Both the position numbers and the translations under genes were made by a program. From Ligustrum vulgare (taxonomy: Eukaryota; Streptophyta; Magnoliopsida; Lamiales; Oleaceae), in NCBI GenBank assembly GCA_963555705.1, contig OY743182.1:51030592-51094591 (forward strand): a stretch of 64,000 nucleotides of DNA. The letters are read 5' to 3'. A model generated the notes under the pieces. That model was not told the DNA's origin and did no database searches. It worked only from the letters and a program-made list of their open reading frames with translations. Positions 1 through 10,109 of the stretch are shown piece after piece. Every line of letters starts with the position of its first letter. Within the stretch, counting starts at the first letter, position 1.

Positions 1-1153
1 TCACCTAGATGATAGATCTAAACTTAGACGTGTTAACTTCGTTCCCTTCCATTGTAAAAAAATTCTACAAAATTTTTGACAGAACCTCCCCTATAAATTG
101 GACTTAGCTAACCTATAGAGAGACATCAAAATCAACATAATAATATAAAGATCAAACCAACACCTCAAACGACATCCAACATCAATCCCCAACTCCTCAA
201 CATCACAAATTCAACAATAAACGCCATCTAATAATAATTACACAAGATCATTGAATAAATAAGTGTTTCTTACCATAAGAAACTCTTCCACCAGAAATGT
301 AGTGCACGCGCGCGTGAATAATATGCATATGTGGTAGAGGTAGTGGGTCCGACCAAACTTTGTTTGTAATCACTAACAAGTATCACAATTAATTAATTCA
401 TGAATAAGGATTCGGATTGGATAAGAAAATTATACAAAATACTGATCAATCACTTTCGAAATCGATATCAAGCAACACAACACAACACACACCACCACCA
501 CCTAAAAGCGATGTGACTAACTGAACAATTCAAGAGACATGTTGATTTAGCAAGATAACACCTACCAATTATTTTCTAGATGTTGGGGAAAAACTTAGTA
601 CGGAAAATCTTCATTTGAATACACTTCTAACAAGAAAAAATACTATAAAAAATGTATGCAAACACTTCTAAAAACAACTTCTTAATATCATAAGAAAATT
701 TTGATCTTCATGAATCTTTTCAAACGGGATCCTAACTCAAGTTTCAAAGTTAAATGGACCACCATATTCTCTGTCTCTGATGATCGAGCCCACAATGCCA
801 AGTCATGTGTGATTAAATTTCATGTTCTCTGAGTATCATAACAAATAATTGATGGACTGTGTAATGACAACCCCAACAATTAATTCAGGACTGTGTAATG
901 ACAACCCCAACAATTAATTCATCATACCACCAACATAAATGCTAAAAGTTGTGATCCTTTATTCACACTTTGATTATCAAGTTCAAAATTAAGCCACAAA
1001 TGCTAAAATCTTTTCGAATTACATCATTTTATGTTATTTAGATCACCCGCTACCTCTAGGTTTATCATTTTCAAGGTCAACAATTTCCCTGATGTTCCCA
1101 AATTAACAATTTACTTTCAGCGGATGCCACCTTAACTGAGAAGATATGCTAAT
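1..1153. other. AT-rich intergenic DNA
   Basis: No reading frame, splice pattern or element end is convincing here. The stretch is AT-rich with simple AC/ACC runs near 480-505. It ends at the target-site copy CTAAT (1149-1153) of Copia-A. The only clear structure is the 34-bp direct repeat listed separately. Confidence 0.6.
854..921. repeat. 34-bp direct tandem duplication
   Basis: Two adjacent identical copies begin at 854 and 888, each starting GGACTGTGTAATG and ending AATTAATTCA. It is a local duplication with no visible coding role. Confidence 0.85.
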
Positions 1154-1948
1154 TGTTGGAGAATTTACCCTTGCACAATCACAAAGAAACAAGTTATTCT
1201 CAATATATGACAATTAATTGGAATGATAAGATTAACAATAATCAGTAATAAGAGAAAACTCCCTAAAGTCTTGATAATGCCACGATCGTGTGACTAGAAC
1301 CGAGGGCTCAGAAATTGTCCCAATAACCATAATCGGCAACACCACACGAAACAGGTAAGATCACACTCCGAGGAAACCCAAAACCTACAAGTTTTCACCA
1401 GGAAACCGTACCAAACAGAGGCCTATAACCGGACGCACCAAGGTGCGGTAACCAAGCGCCGCGCACGAAGAAAGAGGCGGGAGAAGCAGCCCACCACGAA
1501 GGAGGCAGCAAAACCAGAGGCCAACGAGGGATTAGGGTCGCGGGTTTACCAAGTTCACAGAGAAGAGAGAAGCCAAACACTGCCGCGGTCACGAAGAGAG
1601 AGCGAGAGAGAGGCTTTTCAGAGTGTGTCTTGAGTTATGAGAGTGAGGGAGTAGATATATAGGATAGGTAGATTTAGGTTTAGGTTTTAATTAGGGAATG
1701 GGTCGGGAGCCTAATTAAAACCTGGGCCACCAATCGGATCCACCTATCGAGCAACAGGGCCAATGACCCAATTAACACCTCAAGATAGGGTGGTAAAGTT
1801 TCTAACCTGTTCACTCTTGGGTTAGGCATATTGTGGTTTAATTGGGGCATAAAATACCTCGATCATGGGCCAAAGGCCTACGAAGCAAAAAACCCACCCG
1901 ATGTTTCATCATCGCCCCCGGGGTTTGTTTGGGACCAAAATCCCAACA
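1154..1948 (-). repeat. Copia-A 3' LTR
   Basis: This is the left copy, 795 bp, TGTTGG...CCAACA. It matches 6760-7554 along its whole length apart from about 15 substitutions and has no length change. It lies downstream of RNase H on the element's strand and is preceded by the polypurine tract at 1949-1960. Confidence 0.95.
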
Positions 1949-1960
1949 AACCTCCACCTT
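1949..1960 (-). other. Copia-A polypurine tract
   Basis: On the minus strand this reads AAGGTGGAGGTT and abuts the 3' LTR. This is the expected position and composition for the plus-strand primer of reverse transcription. Confidence 0.75.
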
Positions 1961-2027
1961 GGTACCGAACAAACCCGCAAAAAACAAAATAACACATGTT
2001 TATTAGTTGCAAGATTAAAGTCCTAAA

Positions 2028-5000
2028 CTAATTATACCTTTTCATACCTGTACCGATATTTAGAAGCAATAGACAACTTCTAAATTTTACCAAAGTGAGC
2101 ACCTTTGTGCCCATGTCTGCAGGGTTATAATCTGTATGCACTTTCTCAAGTTTAATTTCATCTTGAGAAACAATATTCCTAATAAAGTGTAATCTAACAT
2201 CAATGTGTTTAGTACGTTCATGAAAAACAGGGTTCTTACATAAATGAATAGCTGATTGACTATCAGAATATACTGTTACACTTTCATTTAAGGCTCCTAG
2301 TTCCTTAAGTAATCCTTTAAACCACAAAGCTTCTTTAAAGGTTTCAGTAACAGCAATATATTCAGACTCAGTAGTAGAGAGAGCAACAATATGTTGGAGC
2401 TGAGACTTCCAACTAACACATGAGTCACACAAAGTAAACACATAAGAGGAAGTAGATTTCCTATTATCTCTATCTCCACCATAATCAGCATCGGTAAAAC
2501 CCTTCAATTCCACATTATTAGATTTGGACTTATAGATTAAACCCACATTATAAGTGTCACTAAGATACCTAAGTAGCCACTTCAAGGCTTCCCAATGAGT
2601 GGGGCCAGGATTAGACATGTACCTGCTCAAAGTACTAACAGCAAAGGCCAAATCTGGCCGAGTACAAACCATCAGGTACATTACAGAACCAATCACATTA
2701 GAATAGGGTATATTACTCATATAAGCTATTTCTTCCTCATTCGCAGGTGATTGATCTTTTGTTAAAACAAAATGATTTCCAAGAGGTACAGAAGCAGGTT
2801 TACAATTTATCATACCAAACTTCTTTAACACCTTTTGCACATAGGGAGTTTGATGCAAGAATAAACAAGAATTAGACCTATTTCTTTCAATTTCCATACC
2901 CAAAATACGTTTAGCATGGCCTAGGTCCTTCATATCAAATTCCTTGTTTAACTCATTTTTAATCTTGTCTACTAAAGTCATGTTAGAACCAATTAATAAC
3001 ATGTCATCCACATAAAGTAACAAATACACACACTCATCAGTGCTGTGATGCATATAGTATAGACAATGATCAAACTCACTCCTCTTGAAACCAATAGAAA
3101 GCACATAAGAATCAAATTTCTTGTACCACTGTCTAGGTGATTGTTTTAAACCATATAATGATTTTTTAAGAAAACACACATGATCAGGTTTTTCTTTATC
3201 TTCAAAACCTTTGGGTTGAAACATAAAAATTTTCTCTTCAAGATCTCCATGTAAAAAAGCAGTTTTTACATCAAGTTGGTCAAGTTCCCAGTCATAATAC
3301 GCAACAAAAGCAAGCATGACTCTAATGGTGGTATACTTAACAACGGTCAAGAAAATCTCATTATAGTCTACCCCTTCCTTTTGTGTGTACCCCTTGGCAA
3401 CTAGCCTAGCCTTATATCTCACAGGCTCATTCTCAGTGGTACCCTCCTTCACCTTGTAGACCCATTTGCAGCATACAATTGATTTATCTCTTGGTCTGTC
3501 CACTAAAACCCATGTTTGATTCTTATGGAGCGATTCCATCTCCTCTTTCATGGCACTAACCCAAAATTTCCTATTGTCACTTCTCATAGCCTCCTCGTAA
3601 GTATTGGGCTCTTTATCAGCTAGGTCTTGGTAACTAGCATAGGCTATGACGTAGTCGGACATTCTTTGGGGTTCTCTATGTGGTCTTATTTCCCTATATC
3701 TAGCTAACTGATAGCCATCCAAAGGGTTATGGTCAACGGGATGATCTATAGGGTCATCTTCTTCAAGTTCTACATTCTCGTGATCTTGTTGGGGGTTACT
3801 CTCCACCTCACTCGGAGTAATGGGGATAAGGATTCTAACACTCTCCACCTCAGGTGAGGGTTCATCTCCACCTATCTCTAGCTGTTCTTCGTTTCCTAGA
3901 CAAGGTATCTCAAACTCATTAAAAGTGACATCTCTGCTGATGATTATTCTCACGCCGTTTTGACTTCTGTCCCACAACCTATACCCTTTAACACCTTCGG
4001 GATATCCTAGAAAAACACACTTTCTAGCTCTAGGTTCTAACTTTCCCTCACTTTGATGAGAAAACGCAGTACAACCAAAAGTTCTAAGCATAGAATAATC
4101 AGCACATTTACCATACCATTTTTCATATGGTGTATCACCATTTAAGGCAGCGGAAGGAGTCATATTAATCAGATAGCATGCAGTCATAACAACTTCACCC
4201 CAAAAATATTTAGGCACACCAGAGCTTAACATCATACATCTAACCTTATCAAGTAATGTACGATTCATCCTTTCAGCAACCCCATTTTGCTGGGGAGTGT
4301 AAGGCACAGTTCTATGTCTAGTAATACCATTATCTTTACACATATTGTCAAAATCAGAATTGCAGAATTCAAGACCATTATCAGTTCTCAAATATTTTAT
4401 ATTTCTACCTATCTGATTCTCTACCTGTAATTTCCAAGTTTTAAACTTTTCAAAAGTTTCAGATTTATCTTTCAACAAATAAATCCACACACGTCTGGAG
4501 AAATCATCAATAATGGACAGGAAATATTTGTTACCACCAAAAGTGGGATTACTCCCAGGGCCCCATAAGTCAAAATGAATGTATTCAAGCATTCTAGTTG
4601 TCCGGTGTGTGCTGGATGCAAAAGACATCCTGTGATGTTTCCCAAGCACACAATGATCGCAAAATGGCATGTCAGACACCTTATCCTTTCCAAACACACC
4701 CTTATCATTCAAAAATTTTAGACCTTTAACACTCACATGTGCAAGTCTATTGTGCCATTTTTGTGTGTGATCGGTGTCAATGGATGCAATAGTATGGTTT
4801 TCACCACTTACTACTTCAGCATGAGTTGTGTAAATGCCATTTTTCTTAATGGCCTTAAAGGCCCTAAGTGCACCTTTAAACATCTTAATCATCCTGTCAC
4901 CAAGCCTCCCAGTGAAACTTGCATTTTCTAACTCTCCCACCGATATCAAATTTCTACCCATATGTGGAATGTACCTAACATTCTTCAATGTATGCACAAA

Positions 5001-6116
5001 ACCATTTTCAAATTTGACAATAACATCACCAACACCTGTAATGTTATATGTGACTCCACCCCATGCAACAACATGACCATGATCAGACTCATGTAAATGA
5101 TCAAACCAATGCTTATGAGAAGTGACATGAAATGATGCACCAGAGTCAAGAATCCATTCATTAGTATGGGAGTTCATAGACATGTTAATTTCACTAGGCT
5201 TGTGATCTAAGAGGACGTAAACCTCACCAGGTTCATTATGTTTTGGTGCCACAATATTCGCCTCCCCTTGTTCACTACCCTTTAGTTTATTTTTCTCCTT
5301 ATAGCAATCACTAATAAAGTGTCCTAACTGACCACAACCATAGCATTTTCTACCTGCAGCTTTCCCTCGTGATTTGGATCTACTTCTACCCTTTTTCTTG
5401 CTACCACTACTTTGTCCGCTCCCACTATTTCCACCACCCTTTGTTTGAGTCCTACCTCTCATAAAGTGGACCTCCCCTTGCTTTCTCCCACCTTTCTCAG
5501 CTCTAATCTCCCTATCCTTACTCTTAAGTGAATCAATGACTACCTCCGGGGTAAGGGTCTCCCTCCCATACTTGATAGCATTCTTAACATCCTTATATAT
5601 GTCAGGAATGGCATTCAATAAAATTATGGCCTTGTATTCTTCAGGCACTTTATCACCACAATTTGTGATATCTTGAACAAGTTTATTGAAAATATCAAGA
5701 TTGTCATCTAATTCCTTTGAAGGATCGATTTTGAAACTGAAAAAACTTTCAAGAAGAAAAAGTTTGTTCGGGGTGGATTGTGTTAAGTAAAGTTCTTGTA
5801 ACTTTTTCCAAAGAGCTTCAGCAGTATCGTGTTTACCAACTTTTCGTAAAACGCTATCAGATAAGTGCAAGATAATAGAAGTATAAGCAAGTTCATCAAA
5901 TTCCTTTTTTTGTTCTTCAGTCACAGTAGCAGAAAAAGAATTATCAATAGATTTAGAAACTTTTTGCTGAACTAAAATACCTTTCATTTTCTGTTGCCAA
6001 ATAGAAAAATCACCCTTTCCATTAAAGACACTCAAGTCAAAATGATGTGCAGAATATTTCAAGAAAACAGGCAACACACCACAATGGAATAATATGCAGC
6101 TCAAAGAGAATTTCAC
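2028..6116 (-). CDS. Copia gag-pol polyprotein, uninterrupted
   Basis: One open frame of about 1362 codons encodes the whole polyprotein. Seen in order: gag domain (about 25-215), basic stretch, CCHC zinc knuckle (C258-x2-C-x4-H-x4-C271), protease DSG (324-326), integrase zinc site (H455, H460, C486, C489), integrase catalytic D516, D579, E615, RT YVDD near 1034, and an RNase H C-terminus with a STTESEY-type motif. No stop or frameshift breaks it and the catalytic residues looked for are present. One oddity is that the frame opens with GTG. I find no ATG before residue 44 (5985-5987), which lies inside the conserved gag start. The start codon may be lost, or a leader intron may supply it. These functions copy and integrate the element; host function is not implied. 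Confidence 0.93.
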   Translation of the reverse strand: MKFSLSCILFHCGVLPVFLKYSAHHFDLSVFNGKGDFSIWQQKMKGILVQQKVSKSIDNSFSATVTEEQKKEFDELAYTSIILHLSDSVLRKVGKHDTAEALWKKLQELYLTQSTPNKLFLLESFFSFKIDPSKELDDNLDIFNKLVQDITNCGDKVPEEYKAIILLNAIPDIYKDVKNAIKYGRETLTPEVVIDSLKSKDREIRAEKGGRKQGEVHFMRGRTQTKGGGNSGSGQSSGSKKKGRSRSKSRGKAAGRKCYGCGQLGHFISDCYKEKNKLKGSEQGEANIVAPKHNEPGEVYVLLDHKPSEINMSMNSHTNEWILDSGASFHVTSHKHWFDHLHESDHGHVVAWGGVTYNITGVGDVIVKFENGFVHTLKNVRYIPHMGRNLISVGELENASFTGRLGDRMIKMFKGALRAFKAIKKNGIYTTHAEVVSGENHTIASIDTDHTQKWHNRLAHVSVKGLKFLNDKGVFGKDKVSDMPFCDHCVLGKHHRMSFASSTHRTTRMLEYIHFDLWGPGSNPTFGGNKYFLSIIDDFSRRVWIYLLKDKSETFEKFKTWKLQVENQIGRNIKYLRTDNGLEFCNSDFDNMCKDNGITRHRTVPYTPQQNGVAERMNRTLLDKVRCMMLSSGVPKYFWGEVVMTACYLINMTPSAALNGDTPYEKWYGKCADYSMLRTFGCTAFSHQSEGKLEPRARKCVFLGYPEGVKGYRLWDRSQNGVRIIISRDVTFNEFEIPCLGNEEQLEIGGDEPSPEVESVRILIPITPSEVESNPQQDHENVELEEDDPIDHPVDHNPLDGYQLARYREIRPHREPQRMSDYVIAYASYQDLADKEPNTYEEAMRSDNRKFWVSAMKEEMESLHKNQTWVLVDRPRDKSIVCCKWVYKVKEGTTENEPVRYKARLVAKGYTQKEGVDYNEIFLTVVKYTTIRVMLAFVAYYDWELDQLDVKTAFLHGDLEEKIFMFQPKGFEDKEKPDHVCFLKKSLYGLKQSPRQWYKKFDSYVLSIGFKRSEFDHCLYYMHHSTDECVYLLLYVDDMLLIGSNMTLVDKIKNELNKEFDMKDLGHAKRILGMEIERNRSNSCLFLHQTPYVQKVLKKFGMINCKPASVPLGNHFVLTKDQSPANEEEIAYMSNIPYSNVIGSVMYLMVCTRPDLAFAVSTLSRYMSNPGPTHWEALKWLLRYLSDTYNVGLIYKSKSNNVELKGFTDADYGGDRDNRKSTSSYVFTLCDSCVSWKSQLQHIVALSTTESEYIAVTETFKEALWFKGLLKELGALNESVTVYSDSQSAIHLCKNPVFHERTKHIDVRLHFIRNIVSQDEIKLEKVHTDYNPADMGTKVLTLVKFRSCLLLLNIGTGMKRYN

Positions 6117-6744
6117 ACAGAAACCTAAAAGGTCGCAATATATACGCCGTTCTAAACTCTCAGGATTCCGTGAGACTCAAAAGGTCTCAGGTTAAGAGAA
6201 TCTTTGACACGGGCAAGGTCAAGGGAAAACAATTCTAATATCAAGAGCAACACGAGATAGACAATCACCAAGATGTATCAAGAACAAGTATGAAAACACA
6301 GGTATGAAATCAGCAATATCCCAAATCACAGGTAATAACAATTAAATCCTATAACTAGCAACAAGCAACCGCAAGCCTAATGGTCACCCCACACGATGAC
6401 CTGCTATTACAGAAATTTAAAAAAGTGATCAGCCAATTTACCAGAGCGGACTTCTCTGTGTCCGTAATAAGGAGTGATGCGAAAATTATTTATTTATTTT
6501 AGCGAAGTTTGCAATCAGCTATCCCTCGATGTAGGCAGACTCAGAACTAAGTAAAAAATGACCTACACAGTGATTGCAAAACAGAAACACCCGAAAATAA
6601 TTAGTCAAGAATTTTTAGACAACACTAAGTAAATGAAAATTTCAATGACACAAAATAATTTCCACAATGTAACAGTGAACAGAGGTTGAATAAAAATTAT
6701 CAAATTCCAACGAATGTCACGAATCAGCCGATCAGACAGACACG

Positions 6745-6756
6745 GCTCTGATACCA
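6745..6756 (-). other. Copia-A primer-binding site (initiator Met tRNA)
   Basis: On the minus strand this reads TGGTATCAGAGC, the usual plant initiator-methionine tRNA complement. It lies three bases inside the 5' LTR and primes minus-strand DNA synthesis. Confidence 0.92.
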
Positions 6757-6759
6757 GTT

Positions 6760-7554
6760 TGTTGGAGAATTTACCCTTGCACAATCACAAAGAAACAAGT
6801 TATTCTCAATATATGACAATTAATTGGAATGATAAGATTAACAATAATCAATAATAAGAGAAAACTCCCTAAAGTCTTGATAATGCCACGATCGTGTGAC
6901 TAGAACCGAGGGCTCAGAAATTGTCCCAATAACCACAATCGGCAACACCACACGAAACAGGTAAGATCACACTCCGAGGCAACCCACAACCCACAAGTTT
7001 TCACCAGGAAACCGTACCAAACAGAGGCCTATAACCGGACGCACCAAGGTGTGGTAACCAAGCGCCGCGCACGAAGAAAGAGGCGGAAGAAGCAGCCCAC
7101 CACGAAGGAGGCAGCAAAACCAGAGGCCAACGAGGGATCAGGGTCGCGGGTTTACCAAGTTCACAGAGAAGAGAGAAGCCAAACACTGCCGCGGTCACGA
7201 AGAGAGAGCGAGAGAGAGGATTTTCAGAGTGTGTCTTGAGTTATGAGAGTGAGGGAGTAGATATATAGGATAGGTAGATTTAGGTTTAGGTTTTAATTAG
7301 GGAATGGGTCGGGAGCCTAATTAAGACCCGGGCCGCCAATCGGATCCACCTATCGAGCAACAGGGCCAATGACCCAATTAACACCTCAAGATAGGGTGGT
7401 AAAGTTTCTAACCTGTTCACTCTTGGGTTACGCATATTGTGGTTTAATTGGGGCATAAAATACCTCGATCATGGGCCGAAGGCCTACGAAGCAAAAAACC
7501 GACCCGATGTTTCATCATCGCCCCCGGGGTTTGTTTGGGACCAAAATCCCAACA
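6760..7554 (-). repeat. Copia-A 5' LTR
   Basis: This is the right copy, 795 bp, and acts as promoter LTR on the minus strand. An AT-rich ATATATA core at 7261-7267 is a candidate TATA element (minus strand TATATAT). The neighbouring GAGAGAGA tract at 7201-7220 is CT-rich on the transcribed strand, as in many plant leaders. It is followed by target-site copy CTAAT. Confidence 0.93.
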
Positions 7555-8586
7555 CTAATTTCTAATTCTCTCTCTTCTTGTTTTTACCGCATTTGCACAA
7601 TATTAATCTCATTTTAGCTACACTCATTTATGAGATTTGATTTCTTAATAACCCAACATTTGATCATAAACACAGGCTTCCAGCAGCAATGTCTACAGAT
7701 ATTGATGGCTTAAGATATTTTACCCTGAGACACCGTCATGGAAGAGGCGTGCTTGTTCTTCTTGACTTGCTTCAATTAAACGACCACCAACCAAGCAGCC
7801 TGGTTAAAAATTAACAAATATGCAAAATCTGTGTCAGGTACTCCAACCAAAACCTGAATTAGACAAGTAAATAATCCTAATCTCTGCTACATCAGGAATG
7901 ACCTTTTCTATTTAATAGACAATATTTACACATTACCTGGAGCCATGGTGCAAGAAAGCAAAGTTATTTTTCTCCTCTTTGACCAAAGAGTTTTGAGTCA
8001 TTAGATGGTCTAATTCAAGGATGAAAATATTGAAAATTTCAAAGCTAACTACAGCAGCATGAACAATTAACAACACATTCCTAGTTCATTCGAGGATGGA
8101 AAATAGAATTTAGGATGCAAGTTGTGTGAGATTGTTTGTCCAATTATCTTATATTTTGTTTATCAAAGACAAAGCATGTGATAAAAATGGCCAACCATGC
8201 ATTTCCAAAATTATAGCTCTCATTTTTCCATTCCTTCAAACTTAGAAAGAAAAAACTTCACAATGAATGAGTCCATTCATTAATCTACTTCTTGTCTATT
8301 CAGTAACAAAGGCAACGTTTGGCAATGGATTTAGGGGCTGCATCTAGTAACTAATGAATTTTATCTTGCTAAACAATCAGAACTACAGAAATTCCATCTG
8401 TTTCCCTCAGATGCACTAACCACTAAGGATTGCCCAACCGCTGAGCATAGAGAGCCAATTTGATTTTACTCCCAGAACATTTACCTCAGAAGTCATTTAC
8501 CTAGTTGGGTTTAATGGGAAATACACAACAAAGAAGAAATACTTGCATATGGTCTTTATTGATTTAGAGAAACTTATAATAAGGAT
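7555..8586. other. Intergenic spacer between two retrotransposons
   Basis: About 1 kb of AT-rich DNA separates Copia-A from the Tat element. I see no convincing frame, splice-consistent exon or repeat. It probably belongs to the locus before either insertion. It ends in the AGGAT target-site copy (8582-8586). Confidence 0.55.
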
Positions 8587-9265
8587 TGTTGACCACAAAA
8601 TCCAGCTAGACCTTGGATCAACACGTCTCAACTCCTCCCTCTTGAACACGTGGATCTCCTGCGCACTGTGACAAACAATCAGTTTGCAAAGGGGGCCGAG
8701 GTGGCTCCCGTTTGCACTCAGATGCCAAAGTCAGTGCTCATTTCAAACAAATATAAATAGGGTGCGGGAAATATAAGTGTGAAAAGGAGAGAAAAGGGAG
8801 TGAGAATGAAATATTTAGTTAAGAGTATGAAATTGCTAACCTTGGAGGCAAGTGTGCTCTATTTATAGAAGGATTCGTTGCCCTGGATTGTGACACATGG
8901 AGAACTTTTACACGTGTATTCACCCTAGCTCTTGTAGGGGACGACCTTACTTTTTGACCGTAATCATTGCTACATTTCGTAGGGGATGGGCGCCTGTCAC
9001 ATCTTGATAAAGGCGGTGTCACATCTCTGACTTCATCCCTTGTCTCATTTTTATATCCGAGGCGCCACCGTAAACACCTCGGCTAAGCATAAAGTGCGTC
9101 TGCTAGAAATAAATCAGTTCGGCCAGAGGAGCTCGTGTGCTTTTCCACCTCGGCCATTGGCCCATGGAGATATCTTGAACTTCTAATCATAGGCTAAAAT
9201 CCGTGGGCCCTCATTGGGCCTTCACTGGTGGCCCAATGTGCCACATTTAAGGTACGATCTCAACA
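8587..9265 (-). repeat. Tat element 3' LTR
   Basis: This is the left copy, TGTTGACC...CTCAACA, 679 bp, and closely similar to 20015-20685 with several small indels. The minus-strand TATA motif CTATAAATAG is present at 8860-8869. The polypurine tract next to it (about 9266-9282, GAGGGA on the minus strand) is weak. Confidence 0.93.
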
Positions 9266-9764
9266 CTAGTCCCTCAAATCCGATGTGGTCATTCATGGGC
9301 GGATCGAATTTGTCATAGTTTCGCAGCGATAATTTTGTCCAAGTTTCATCACTTGTTATATCCAATATTTTGCAATTGTTCCGCCATCCGCTCGTTGAGA
9401 GTCGCTATGCAGCGCAGCGATTTTTTAGGGTCAGGAATGGCATTCCTTATGAGAAGTTCGGATTCATAGTATAGCCGACCTCCTACTTAGGCTTTTCCCT
9501 CCTAAGTGAATGTTGGGGGCACACTAGCGCGTATCTTAGGCGGCGTATTTAATGAAAAAGGGGCTACTGATATTGGTTCCCAAGAAATATAAAATGGGAT
9601 GGGAGTTGCATTTTTGCCGTACGTGGCACTCACTGTGGTAGCTAAACGGTTTCATCCCTTCCTCCGACAGCTGGTGCTTTGATTAGCCCATTCCCCAAGA
9701 GGCGTAGGTTACCCGCATTAATCATACGGTTCAAAGAGCAAGGGTTCTAGATCCTTAGGTTCCC

Positions 9765-9770
9765 TATAAA
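9765..9770 (+). promoter_or_regulatory. Candidate TATA box of the antisense gene
   Basis: TATAAA sits in a CCCTATAAATCC context, about 345 bp upstream of the first ATG of the plus-strand gene (10110). A CT-rich stretch follows, as in a plant leader, and a possible donor AAG|GTAAAT at 9984-9985 could start a leader intron. This suggests transcription of the antisense gene from its own promoter rather than from an LTR. It is inferred from sequence alone. Confidence 0.5.
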
Positions 9771-10109
9771 TCCTCCTTCGTCTCATTATCCTCCCTTTAC
9801 CATTTTCTCAAATTTTTTTGCAATAACACTCTCTCAAAAGGTTGTATTGCTTTTTCCTATCTTGCAAGTCTTGCGTCTTCTCTTCAAGGGTTTTCTACCC
9901 AGCAAACCGTCCTTATCGTTCAACAGCTTTCATTGGCATGTTCCTCATTTCAAGTGTACAATCTCGAACGTTCGTTCTTTGAAGGTAAATTTCTTTTCCT
10001 TTGTATGTGTGAAACTTTTCCATTTCTAATCTTCGAGTGTGGGTTTGAAAATTTCGTTTTGCATTTTGTTTTCCTTTTGATGAGTCTGACCCATCTTTAA
10101 GAACAAAAA

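Larger units (their letters stand above)
1154..7554 (-). mobile_element. Complete Ty1/Copia LTR retrotransposon (Copia-A)
   Basis: This is a full-length 6401-bp element transcribed on the minus strand. Both LTRs are 795 bp, start TGTTGG and end CCAACA. The 5-bp target-site duplication CTAAT is perfect (1149-1153 and 7555-7559). Reading the minus strand, the order is 5' LTR (6760-7554), initiator-Met PBS, gag, protease, integrase, RT, RNase H, polypurine tract, 3' LTR (1154-1948). Integrase before RT marks Copia. By eye I count about 15 mismatches between the LTRs, roughly 2%, so the insertion is fairly recent. The gag-pol frame has no internal stop. The sequence style resembles the Tork/Tnt1 group, but that lineage call is tentative. 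Confidence 0.95.

Noticed and set aside
1395..1592. Short minus-strand frame in the Copia-A LTR, repeated at 7001-7198
   Set aside because: It lies entirely inside both LTR copies and has no family resemblance; it is a by-product of a GC-richer LTR segment.
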